Made by a program: the position numbers and the translations under genes. Below, piece by piece: positions 35,254 to 47,059 of a stretch of DNA of 64,000 nucleotides (position 1 is its first letter; every line of letters starts with the position of its first letter). This DNA comes from Hippophae tibetana. Taxonomy: Eukaryota; Streptophyta; Magnoliopsida; Rosales; Elaeagnaceae. The notes under the pieces are model-generated. The model made no database searches. It was not told the DNA's origin and was given only the letters and a program-made list of their open reading frames with translations. Location: positions 32,428,001-32,492,000 of the forward strand of contig CM072806.1 of assembly GCA_037013495.1 (NCBI GenBank), written 5' to 3'.

Positions 35254-37020
35254 TAGATTTATATAATTATTCAAACTTTTAAAAACAAAATTAAATCCTA
35301 AACATCCTATCACGACATTTTGGGTTTTTGTGTTTCCTAATCTAATAGCTTAAAAGTAAACATAGATATGGATTCAATAAAAATTTATGCAAAATTTTAT
35401 CATTCATAATAGTGGAGTATTTATGAATATAATAATTATGTTAATTATGCTTGCTCGTATTATTTAGGTTATTAAAAATATAAATTGATATTTATTGATT
35501 CTTTTTTTTATATGAATACCACCTTTAGTGGAGGTGGATATTTTTTATTAATTAAACAAATCAATTAACACCTATGGGTGGGGTCGATAACTAATTTGGT
35601 TAGTTAAATTAATTCATTTTTTTCTAAGAGATTGAAAATGAACTATTTAAATTCCACCTTTGGTGGAGTTAGACAATTTAAACTTTATTTAAGGTGTCCA
35701 AATTAAACCTAAGAATTTAATTATCCGAGTACCAACTTTCAAATTTTAAAACTATTATTGAAAATTTGTCGTCAATACATTTCGAGTAACATTTTTTATA
35801 ATAACTTTTGAAATAGAGTTTCACTTTAACTACTGGGCGATTGTACCAATAAATAATAGAGCAATACTCTAAATTAGACCAGATAACTAAACCTTAAAAT
35901 CTAATTTTCATATTTAACTTTGTAATGAAAAATAATATATTTCTCTCTAATATTCTTAATATAAAATATTGAATAAAAACAAAATCAATTTATTTTATAG
36001 AGATTTTTACCTATTTAATATTTCACAAGCATAACAACATTATTATTATATCATGTTCACAAACAACCAAAAATGTTAAATTTAATCACAAACAAATTAA
36101 ATATAACATATAAGAATAAAATATAAAATAACTATAAAGAATAAGAATCCTTACAGAACCTTGATGCTAATTCCATTTCTTGAAAACCTCCAAACGGATT
36201 TGTATTTTCGTTTATTTAATCAAAAAGCTAGAAATTTACAAAAACATGGCTAGTTCTCTCAAAAGGAGAACTTTAAAACTAAAAACTAAAAACTAAAAAA
36301 AGAAAACTTTCTAGAGAGAGAAAGAGCTAAGAAACTTATTTCATGAAGTGTGTTTTGTATAATTGGGGAGAAAGGTATTTATTGGTGAGGAAAAGAGTAA
36401 AAAAGTGGGCAAAATGATAAAAAAATGGGTTAAATCGCTTAATGGACGGACGCTGACATAAGCGCTGATGTAGGTAGTGGTGCACACAGGTATTTAGTGT
36501 GATGTGCATAGTTGGGCATAGATGGGAACAGATACGTCATGACTGCAAGCAAATGGGTGTAGATACGCATGTGATTTTGGCATTGTGCGGAAGGATGCGC
36601 GTAGACTTCGACATTGTGTTGAAGGATGTGAGCAATTTTGGTATGGGGGTGGATGGATGCCAGTGTTTCTCGACTTGGTCTGGTATGGATGTGTGCATTT
36701 CTCAGCAGGGATGGGTGGCTACACACGGGATTTCACCTTTTTTGACATTTTTTACCGTTTTGACCCATTTTGTCCAAATATTTTTATCTTTTCTTCATTT
36801 ATTTTCTCTATATATTTGTGATGTATTACCTCCATTATTTTTCTTCAAGTCTTTAAGTTATTTTTTTGAAGTGAAAACACCTGAAAAACAATACATTTTC
36901 CATGATTCTGAAAAGACAAATTTATATAAAAATATGATAAAATCATATGAATATAAATATTTTTAATCAATTAAAGTAAATAAAATAATGATAGTTTTAG
37001 TACTTTTTAAGCATTCATCA
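35254..37020 (-). mobile_element. Family A LTR A9, lacking its U5 end
   Basis: Starts within U5 at attattcaaacttttaaaa and continues to a proper U3 end ...GCATTCATCA at 37020. U3 resembles A3 (older subgroup). Its end abuts Tat gag sequence, so this may be the right edge of the block inserted in the Tat element. Confidence 0.85.
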
Positions 37021-37429
37021 ATGAGCCTAGCCCAAGTAGTATCAAGAATGGAGGAAGAGGAGAATGTTAGATAGCCTCTAAAAATGAGGGCTTTCCTCAG
37101 AGACACATCTAAGTAGTGTGATTTCCACAAGGATGTAGACCATCTAAGACAAGATATTGAAGGCATTTGAAAAATGAAATAAAGGATCTATTATCCATAA
37201 GGTACCTTAAAGACCTTAATTTGTTGGAAGTAATAGTAGGGAAGTTGGTCGTCATCTAGAGCAGGAGACATTGAGACTATCCACTTCTTCTAGTAGCAAG
37301 ATAGACCTTCATAATGGTCCCAATTTATAGACTATTCACACCATACATGGAAGGCCTAGGCTCAACGAGACCTTCAATAACTCCCATAAGAGGTACACTA
37401 GAGAATTACATGGTTATAAACATGTTTAC

Positions 37430-37900
37430 AATTTGGAAAGGGTGAGGTCTTCCATGGAAATCACTTTCATAAGGAAGGAAAAAACCTTTCTTCCCCATGA
37501 AGATCCCTTGGTAATTATTTTGAGGATGAGATCTTGCAATGTTTATCGGATCATGATCGACACTAGGAGCTCTGTTGACCTTCTTCTGTCAACAATAAGG
37601 GCCCTAGGCATAAATGAAAGTGATATAGAAAGGAGGAAGCTACCATTGGTGGGATGTAAAATTAGAACCACCTACACAATCAGAACTTTGGATTACCAAT
37701 CATGGCATATGGATCTATAATGATGAACAACTTCGTTGTAATTGATGTCCCAACATACTATAATGACATCCTCGGTAGACCATTGATACATAAGATGAAA
37801 GTGATTCCATCCACCTTCCACCAAGTCATCAAATACCCAACTGAGAAAAGCACAAAGTAAATAAGATGGGACTAGGAAAATGCCATAATGTTTTACAACA
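37430..37900 (+). mobile_element. Tat part: protease region (fossil)
   Basis: Shows LPHEDPLVIILRMRSCNVYRI, then an IDTRSSVDLL active-site-like block and a PLVGCKI strand, the usual Tat/Ogre protease arrangement between gag and RT. Further on, a TYYNDILGRPLIH-like block near 37770 closes the domain. Confidence 0.75.
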
Positions 37901-38189
37901 CCACTATGAAAGGGACCGCTCCCAAGTAACAATCACAACATGGGGCTTTTTCATTAAAGGCCAAGATATTTATGTCTAGCAAAGTCAGTCAACACAAATA
38001 AAGTACAAGTTATACCAATGGGGGAAAAGGAGGAAGACCAATCTCTAAAGTTGTGCAAGGACTTGATAATGGAGGTAAAAGAGCAACTATCTCATTTCTA
38101 AAGGAGAATTATGATGTCTTTATGTGGTGGTCTTCAACAAGCTTGAGATCAATCCTAAGATCATAATCCACAGATTGAATGTTGATCTG

Positions 38190-39200
38190 AAACCTAGACC
38201 TATCAAGAAAAGGAAGCGAAAGTTCCCTAGAGAAAAGAATGAGGTGGTTTAAAATCAAGTCACCACCCTCAAAGAGACAAAGATTATTAGAGAGATGAAC
38301 TACTTCTCTTGGTTATCAAATGTGGTGTTAGTGAAGAAGGCTTGTGGATCACCCCATATCTTTGTGGCCTTCATAGACTTGAATAATGCATGTCCAAAGG
38401 ATTGTTTCCCTCTGCCAAGCATTGATCAATTGGTTGATGTCACTATCGATTTCGACTTAATGAGTTTTTTGGATGGATATTTTGGTTATCATTAGATTAG
38501 AATGCACTTAGTGGACGAGGAGAAAACATATTTCATCATTGAGGAATGGACCTTCTGCTACACCATAATTCCATTTGGGTTGAAGAATATAAGGGTCACC
38601 TATCAATTCTTCATTAATAAGATGTTTGCAAACCATTTAGGAAGAAATCTTGAGGCATACATCAATAATATGGTGGTGAAATTGGTGCTACTTGAAAACT
38701 ATGTCAAGAACTTGGAGGAAATATTCTCCATAATTCAAAGGTATGAGATGAGACTTAACCCTAAGAAATGTGTTTTTGGAGTTGATTCAAGAAAATTCTT
38801 AGGGTATCTTATATCCATCTGTGGGATACAGGCCAAACTGGACAAGATATAAGCCGTAGTCAATATGAGGCCACCTACGAGTCTAAAAGGGATTCAATAG
38901 TTGAACAGAAGAATAGTGGCACTAAATAGATTCATTTCTAAATGGACAAACAAGTTTTTACTATTCTTTAAAATGTTGAGGAAGAGCATTGTAGTTTTTT
39001 GGAATGAGGATTACTGCAAAGCCTTTGAAGGAATTAAACAATACTTGAGTAAACCTTCTATCCTAGTTAGCCCTCTCCTAGAAGAAATTCTTTATTTGTA
39101 TTTGGGCATGGACCTCCAGACTTGTAGTTTTATACTCGTATGCAAAAGAGACAAAGTTCAACACCTAGCCTAATACATCATCCAAATCTTGAGAGACACT
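38190..39200 (+). mobile_element. Tat part: reverse transcriptase and first RNase H (fossil)
   Basis: RT signs include SNVVLVKKACG near 38315, FIDLNNACPKDCFPLPSID, the MSFLDGYFGYH block, TIIPFGLKN near 38570, an AYINNMVVK block in the place of the catalytic YxDD, and NPKKCVFGV near 38760. A FLGYLIS strand follows, then an RNase H-like region to about 39200. The NACPKDCFPLP wording is typical of Tat-lineage RT. Confidence 0.85.
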
Positions 39201-39539
39201 CAAAGTAAGTATTCAATGATCAACATGTTGGCTTTCATCTTGAAAATCAGTACGTGAAAGCTTAGGCATTAATTATACTCACACACTTTAGTTATACTCA
39301 CCTTTAAACCATTGAATAATGTATTATTAAGGCTAGAGGTTTTGGGGAGATTGGCACAAATTTCCATAGAATTAGGGGAGTATGATATCAAGTATATTTT
39401 TGAACTGCTATTAAGAGTCAAGTGGTGGTCGAGTTTGTGGCTGAGTTGAGTGAATTACTAGAGGTTACAAATGGTATGATAAAATAAGAAGTATATGGCA
39501 TGGATCAAAGAGAGATTCCGACCTAGAAGGTATTCATTT

Positions 39540-39900
39540 ATGGCACACACAACTTCAATGGCACTAGGCTAAGGGTGGTCATAGTTCATCATGATGAAAA
39601 ATGTTTCGAGTATGTTGTTAAATTGAACTTTTAGGTAACTGATAATGTCGTAGAGTATGAGGAAGCTATATTTGGGGCCATGATGGAAACAAACCACAGA
39701 GCATATAACATTACCTTGTATAGTGACTCACGACTGGTAGTCAACAAGTATTTGGGCATATTTGAGGCTAAGGATAGTAAGATGAGGAGATATATGGAAA
39801 GACTAAGAAAGGAGTGCTCAAAATTTTCCAATTTTGAGATCAATTATCGCTAAGAATGAGAATGGTCATGTTGATGCTTTGGAAACACTTGAATCTGTAC
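39540..39900 (+). mobile_element. Tat part: second (archaeal-type) RNase H (fossil)
   Basis: An EYEEAIFGAMMETNHRAY helix, a LYSDSRLVVNKYLG block and a MERLRKECSKF helix match the extra RNase H that Tat-lineage elements carry between RT/RNase H and integrase. Presence of two RNase H regions supports the Tat assignment over Athila. Confidence 0.75.
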
Positions 39901-40149
39901 AAGAGGCCAACCATACTTGGGTGTTATCAGTAATGATTATGATAGAGACCAGGTTAGAAGAGGCTAAAAATATATTTAAAAATGTAGATGCTACCACATG
40001 CTTATGATTCACCTTAATTTTGAATTCTTGAAAAGAAGAGGCCTACCTAAGGACCAGAAGTTCAAAAAGGAAATTAAGGCTAAGGTAGGTCCTTAGGCGA
40101 TTGAAGATGATAAATTATACAAAAGAACTACATTTAGCATGGGCTCTTT

Positions 40150-41240
40150 TGTATATCCAGAGAGCGGTCTGACATAGTTATATATGAAGCCCATGAGGAA
40201 GAGTGCGACTCATATTTAGGTGGAAGAAAGCTATCCTAGTAAATTATATGGTAGGGTTACTACTGGCTAGGTATGCTAGCAGATTGCACAAGGTACACCT
40301 AGGCATGCAATAAGTTTCAAAGAATCACCCCATTGTCACACGTACTTCCAACGAACATGATAGGGGTAGTTAGCCCATGGTCCTTCTATAAGTGTGGGCT
40401 TGATATAGTAGGGTCTCTATTCGAAGCAAGGGCTCAAAAGACATTTCTATTAGTGGCCAAAAATTATTTTTCCAAATGGCTTGAGGTGGACCTCTTGGGA
40501 AGGATCTAGATAGAGGAGGTGATTCGGTTCATTTGGAAATCTATAATTTGTCACTTTAGCCTACCCAAGGAGCTTGTTACTGATAATATAAGGTATTTTA
40601 TGGATCATAACATCAAAGCGTTTTCCAGCAGGTACAATATCAAGATGAGCCATTCAACACTATATTATCCACAAGGCAATAGCCAAGCTAAATCTTCCAA
40701 CAAGTTGATAATCACCTTGCTATAGAAAAGGTTGGAGGGTGTTAAAGGAAGACGGGTTAAGGAGATACCTGGGGCATTATAGGCTACTAGGACTAGCCCT
40801 TGAGGGAGCACCAATAAGAACCCTTTTCTCGTTGGTATATGGAACTGAGGTTGTGATACCAATTGAGATTATAGTGCCAACTATAAGATCATCCCTAATT
40901 AAGGACCAGAGTGCCACAAGGAGAGCATTCGAGCTGACTCTTATAGAGGAAAACAAGGATGAAGCCTTGAATAGGATAGTTGAGCAAAAATGGAGGGTGC
41001 TAAACTATTACAACAAGGTCATGCATTTCAAAGATTTCAATATTGGTGATTGGGTTCAAAGAAAGGTCTTCTATAATAAGAAATAATGGATGCCTAGCAA
41101 GCTGGGTATGAATTGGGATAACCCATAACAAATATCCAAAACAAATCCAAGAGAGGCTTACTTATTAAGAAGTATTGAGGAAGTTGAGGATAACCCAAGA
41201 TGGAATGCCACGCACTTGAAAATGTATTACTTCTAATGAA
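40150..41240 (+). mobile_element. Tat part: integrase (fossil)
   Basis: Near 40240-40340 a tryptophan/cysteine zinc-binding-like stretch, then FSKWLEVD near 40470. The PKELVTDNIRYF block lies near 40570 and YYPQGNSQAKSSNK near 40670 (core domain). A LVYGTEVVIP block near 40835 and a C-terminal tail ending near 41240 close the domain, as in Tat elements. Confidence 0.82.
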
Positions 41241-41333
41241 CTCTAATTTGTCACCCTCATGTATCATCCTTATATATATATATGATGTAACTATTTGCAA
41301 GCAATGACTCTATTCCAATAATATGTGTCAAGA

Positions 41334-42340
41334 TTTGATCACCTTGGTCACATACCAGGTAGATTGTTCTCCCCCAAAGAAGAAGTTGATCACATCAGTC
41401 ACAAACCAGGTAAAAAGTTCTCCCTCAAAGTGAGAGTTGATCATCTCAATCAAAGACTAGGTAGAATGCTCTTTCTCAAAGAAAGAATTGATCACCTTGG
41501 TCACAAACTAGGTAGAATGCTCTCAACAAAGAAAGAATTGATCACCTCGTCCATAGACCAAGTAGAACACTACTCTATAAAAAAATAGTTTATTACCTCG
41601 GTCATAGACCAGGTACAATGCTCTCCCCCAAAGAAAGAGTTGATTACCTCTATCCAAACTAGGTAGAATGCTTTCACTTAAAGTGAGAGTGGATCACCTC
41701 AATCATAGACCAGGTAGAACACTCTTCCTCAAAGAAAGAGTTCATTACCTCTGTCATAGAGCATGTAGAATGCACTCTCCCAAAGAAAGAGTTAATCATT
41801 TATGTCATAGACCAGATAGAATGCTCTCCCTCAATGAAAGAGTTAATTACCTTAGTCATAGGACTTGTAGAACAATCTCCCCAAAGAAAGAGTTGATCAC
41901 TTTAGTCATAGACCATGTAAAATGCTTTCCCTCAAAGAAATAGTTTATTACCATTATCATAGACCAAGTAGAATGCTTTCCCTCAAATAAAGTGTTGATC
42001 ACCTAAGTTATAGACTAGGTAGAATACTCTTCCTCAAAGAGTTGATCACCTCAGTCACAGACCAGGTAAAATACTCTCCCTTAAAGAAAGAGTTGATCAC
42101 CTCGGTCACAGACTTGGTAGAATGCTCTCCCTTGAGGAGTTGATCACCTTGGTCACTTACCAGGTAGAATGTTATCCCTCATAGAAAGTGTTGATCACCT
42201 TGGTCATAAACCACATAGAATGCTCTTCCTGATCACCTTGGTCAAAAGCAAAGGTAGAACAATTTCCCTCAAATATTACATATTGTGAACTGGTCACCCT
42301 GGTCACTAACTAGGTAAATAGCTCTTACCACAAAAACTAA
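41334..42340 (+). repeat. 51-bp tandem repeat array (about 20 units)
   Basis: Head-to-tail units of the form gttgatcacctnggtcatag, accaggtagaatgctctccc, tcaaagaaaga. Several neighbours are exactly 51 bp apart (41387, 41438, 41489), while others are shortened by a few bases. Divergence between units is moderate, with shortest units at the right end. It lies between integrase and the antisense ORF, the location of amplified tandem repeats in Tat/Ogre elements. Because 51 is a multiple of three, ORFs with a 17-residue repeat appear; I do not count them as genes. Confidence 0.95.
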
Positions 42341-42419
42341 AGTATATCAATTGAGAATCACATATTCATCTTATTAAAACAAAAGTTTATTACTCAAAGT
42401 TTACAAAGGTTTTAAAATT

Positions 42420-44660
42420 TATTGATGGAGAGCTCGATCTTCCAATATAAAAATCCTTAAGTTGTTTAAAAGCACGACCAATGTCTGGGTGGTCGGTCTC
42501 CTTCACTAAGGGCAACAACTTGAGGTCAAGTTTATGATATCTATTTCTTACAAGAGGCAAGCTCATACTTGGTCTCTTTATAAAGGAAGATCTTAGCCTT
42601 GAGCTTAGACAACTCGATTCTTAATTTCTCAACCTTAATCTTAAGCCCACCATTCTCCAATTTTAAAGCTCGAGCTAAACATTTATTTGCTTGGTCAGAA
42701 TCTATAAGTTTTGAATAAAAAGATGGAGAAAGATTAACAGCTACTTCAAGCAAAAAAAGTGGATGTCTGAATTTTACAGCACCCATAATCCCCTTTTATA
42801 GTAAATAATAATGGGACAAATTTAGTAACACATGTCCTTCAAAATAAGGATGTGGGTTAGCATCATAAATAAATATTATAAATGCCATAAATACATGATC
42901 ACACATGTGTTTCGTTCCCAAAATCGATTGTTTCTCATTAATAAAATTGGGTTACAAGTACGAGTTCATAACCACACAAATAGGAGTGGCATCAAAATTA
43001 AAAAAATATATATAGTCCTCATCACGTCAAAGAGACTGAGAAGATGGGTTTGGAATATAAGGAAGCTTGGCCTAGTGCCAATATTAGAGCTCTCCAGTTC
43101 TAACCTCTTCATTCCTAAAGGATTCCATGGCTAGGTTGTACCCTATCTTGATGCTCGAGGAGAGCTATTCCTTCATCGCCTCAAGCTCGCACTTCCTATA
43201 TCTTTCCTCGAGGAGATAGGTTTCCATCTCAGCCTGGGCCTTCCTATAGACCTCCCCGAGCTCCTTGAATTGCCTTAAGATATCATTCAACTCATATTTG
43301 GCATTGGGAAACTTCTTCTATTTTTCGATGGCCTCACTCTCCCACTTATTGGCCTTGGCCAAAAGCTTAACATATTTGCCCTGAGTTGAAGAATTTCTCT
43401 CTTTTTCCAATGTGAGCTCATGTTTGAAACCCTCCACACCCTGAGTCTTAACCAGTATATGAAAGAGCTTTATCTAAAAACAAGATAAATAACACGAGGT
43501 CATTAAAGTATAAAATCTTGAGGCTCAATTAGAAACAAAATTGAACTAACACTTTCTTGGTAAATTAGGCGGTTGGGCATGACCTCAATGTCTACACCCA
43601 TATACATTGCATTAAGTTGTCTCTCATTCCATGTCCCTGTATAGGGCCATTCCCTCAACATCGGTAGTGAGATCGCCGATGACAACCTTCCTTTTCCTCA
43701 AATACCTCACAAGGGGAGTAGGTGCTTATTGACTCAAGGTAATGTTTTGTGAGGTGTGTAGACCCAAGGATGCATGTGAGAACTCGATGACATTCAAAGG
43801 AATAAGTTCATTGATGATGAAACTTTTCTTCATTCTTAGCAAGGTTGGGGTGCCCTCTTGCCCAAAGGACTTGATCCTCTTCTTTCCTTTGGATCTCGTC
43901 CCTCCATACTGTGTGTGCTTATGTTGATACTACATCAGTAGCTTAGAGGCATTGAACTCCATTTTATTTACAAAAAAAATTGTTAGTTTTATTAGCACGA
44001 GTTAAATAAAAAGGGGCTAAATAAAAAGCATAATATTTATAGGCTCATGGCGAGTTCCCCACCATCTAGTACCACCTCACACCTCTTCTCATAGTTTTTT
44101 GGAGGGGTCTTATACTTTGAAGGTGCCCAAGGTTTGCGTATAAACCTATTATGGGGCACCACTGAGCCCTACCTCATCATACCACACACAAAAAACCATA
44201 TGATGTTTAGCAGATGACTCTATATCAATCAATCGATGCTTCACCTTATGGTTCAAATTCGTGATAAAGAAGCCCATATTCCTTATCATAACCTTAGTGT
44301 TAGCCTAGTTGGTCCTTATCAGCCTGACATTACTACTGGAGTCTCCCATCGACCAGAGACATAGAAGAAATACTTCTTCCAAGTCTTCTCATTTTTAGGA
44401 AGGATCATATTTATTCTCGATCTTGTTTTACTTACATAGAGACCCTTCTTGCATCTTTAGGTTTATGCTTCAATATATATGCCTTATTGAATTCAGGATC
44501 TCTAGGTCGATCCTAAGCTCTTTGAATATCAATGTGAGGTAGAGGAGGTACCTTTACCCATTAGGCATCAATCAGTTTGGTGCGAGATGAGTCTTAGCCA
44601 AAAAATTATTTATTAAGGGGTATAGAGGAAATTGGACCTCCCAACTTTAAGGCCTTCTCG
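42420..44660 (-). mobile_element. Tat part: antisense extra ORF region (fossil)
   Basis: On the minus strand. Near 44380 an EKTWKKYFFYVSGRWE block is seen, followed further on by a long coiled-coil stretch (about 43470-43130), rich in Glu, Lys, Leu and Ala (AQAEMETYLLEERYRKCELE). A second helical stretch lies at 42541-42786. A Lys-trp-FFFV block followed by a coiled coil is the pattern of the extra antisense ORFs known in some plant Tat-type elements. Function is unknown. Broken several times. Confidence 0.65.
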
Positions 44661-45306
44661 TGAAAGAATATCGACGAGAAACCCAGGCTCTTCCTTTTAT
44701 AGAGGCCCAATTTTATCTTTTAAATCACGTGACAAGCATTTATTAGGGGAGTCGAATGGTTTAAATCCACTACCTGGGTATTACTTTTCCACCCATGTTT
44801 AAGACTTGAGGTAAAAGAGTAGTGGGACCGGATGTTTGAACATATGGATAAACCTACAGCCTTATCCATTTAATCGCCCATTCTAGTTGACATCCTGAAT
44901 CATCAGATGAATCATTTGTAGAGAACCTACCTGTGCCCACTTCCACAATGATACCAGTAGTACATGTTTGCCTATACATGAGACCCTTGGTGTTGGAAGG
45001 TCAACCTCTAGGCTGACCCATAGTGTGATCGAATTTAAGCTTTGAATGTGTTTTGTTTTACACTTGTACTCGTATGACATGCTATAATGTGTACCCCTAT
45101 GTAGGCTACATATGTATATGAATTGCTCTATATATACATGGACCTCATAAGAGATTCACACATTCCAAAACAAAACTCTCTAACTTTTCCCTAGTTTCAC
45201 TCTCTGCAGATCGGACCAATCCCAACATCTAGCTAATTTTAATGATGTGACTATGGAAAATTCTAAGCCCTAGACTATGGTTCAATTAATTTAATGTTAT
45301 GATAAA

Positions 45307-46817
45307 TTTTAGTTTCAATTCTTAATTCTTGATGTGTTCAATTTTATGTTTAAATGACATCACTATGAATGTTATGAATTAGGGTGATCAACTAATTTAT
45401 TGTATGAATATGTTTATATCTAGTCTAAGATATTATTATGCAATTACTAATATTCTTATTCAAAGTTGTACCATATGGTTGCTGTCATAAGTAAGATTAA
45501 ACACCCACATTAAAAGTGATATGATTATTATAATCATGCATAGTTTAGTTATCACTTTTTTAAATCTTAATATATCGAATGAATTAAATCTTGTAGTAGA
45601 CCTTTAGATTGATGCATAATGGTATTATGAATCAATACATAATAAGAAAATGCAGGAAGTATTAAGTGGACCTAGATTTCTAAAGCTAAAATTAATAATT
45701 CAATAAGAGGTTTAAATTATGAAATTTTTTTACTTAGATATTTTTTCATATATCTTCTTAGTTGACAAATCTTATTTAATTAATTATTGCTATATATTTT
45801 TAGTTCTTTTAATTTTGCTTTATTAAAAATAAAAACACAAAAAAAATTGATTTTTATTCTTTTAGTTTTAAAAACTAGTTTCTAATAACATAATCTTTGT
45901 GAAAACGATATTTTATTATAATTATATTACTTGTTGTGATACATATATTTATATATTAATTGCACACACTTCGTTTTTGATCGCATGATGTGGTGTTTAC
46001 TATAATTTTCTTACCCTGATTTCTATTGAGTGTCACTTCTTATAAATAGAATAATATGTTAATTAGGTTATTCAACATATATTTTTTGTACAATAGCTAT
46101 CCATATAGTTCTTCGTGGTTGATTTTAGATCAAGCTCCTATAGCTATTCCCCCATATATAGATACAAAAAGAAAAATTTTCTATTGTGAAGATGATCCAA
46201 GGATTTAATGAAGTGAGTGACAAATTATTCAAAGATCTGAAATCGTTTTCAACAAAAGAGGTATTTTGAATTGTATCTCTTTTATTACTTTCTATAATCT
46301 AATGCCTTTCATCATTGAATTGACTTTTATTAATTTAACTATAATTTGCTAATTCTATAATATGGTTAAATCTATAATAAATATATATTTTCCTCTTTTT
46401 CTTCCCAAATTTCTTTAGCACAAAGGTTTAACGTTAATGATTTTATTACTTAATTGTTTTCTATAATTCAAAGATAATTAAAGCTGAAATTTTAAACTTC
46501 AAAATTTTTAAAAAGTTTGTACTTTTTTTAATCACTTTTATTAGCTTATTATAACATCTTAATAAAACAATATAATTAAATTTGTTGAATAATGTGTTTA
46601 CTTTTATTTAATATTAATTTTTAATTTGATCAATTTTGTATTAACTTTTCTAATTTAACTAATATATTACTTTAATTTCTTAAACTTAATTGATCTAAAG
46701 ATTTTAAAAATGTAAATTCGGATATATAATTTTTAAAATTAATGCAATTAAAATCATTAGAATTAATATAATTAACCATTCATCTTAATGTTGAATATAT
46801 ATATATATATATATATA
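45307..46817 (+). repeat. Tandem duplication, copy 1 (LTR-like unit)
   Basis: About 1.5 kb that is repeated immediately downstream. It begins at tttagtttcaattc and includes gtgatcaactaatttattg, tcatatatcttcttag, and acgatattttattata then ttacttgttgtgat, which resembles the U5 end of Athila-type LTRs. It also has a TATA-like ttataaataga near 46042. Divergence from copy 2 is about 10% in a sampled stretch. No full coding sequence. Confidence 0.85.
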
Positions 46818-46818
46818 T
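46793..46818. repeat. (TA)n microsatellite
   Basis: About 13 TA units at the junction of the two tandem copies; a shorter run lies at the end of copy 2 near 55725. Confidence 0.9.
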
Positions 46819-47059
46819 TAGTTTTGATTCTTGATTTTTGATGTGTTCAATTTTATATTTGAATGACATCACTATGAGTATTATGAATTAGGGTGATCAA
46901 CTAATTTATTGTTGTTTGAATATGTTTATATATAGTCTAAGATATTAGTATGCAATCACTAATATTCTTATTTAAAGTTGTACCACATGGTTGCTATCAT
47001 AAGTAAGATTATACGCTCACATTAAAAGTTATATGATTATTATAATCTTGCATAGTTTA

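Larger units (their letters stand above)
37021..45240 (+). mobile_element. Tat-lineage Ty3/gypsy body: gag tail, pol, tandem repeats, antisense ORF (fossil)
   Basis: Carries the gag C-terminus (about 37070-37180), protease, RT, two RNase H-like regions and integrase. These are followed by a tandem repeat array and an antisense extra ORF; this combination is typical of Tat/Ogre-type elements. A promoter-like stretch near 45120-45200 (tctatatatacatgg and a ctctctaacttttccctag leader) may be the start of the 3' LTR, but it does not clearly match the LTR piece at 18780-19328. The two halves may therefore not be from one insertion. Broken many times; old. Confidence 0.8.

Noticed and set aside
41325-41943. 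Two ORFs with 17-residue repeats as a repeat protein gene
   Set aside because: Generated by the 51-bp tandem array; no host-like start or domain, and the array is known from the element type.
41334-42340. CRISPR-like regular repeats
   Set aside because: Units are directly adjacent without unique spacers, diverge gradually and sit inside a plant Tat element.
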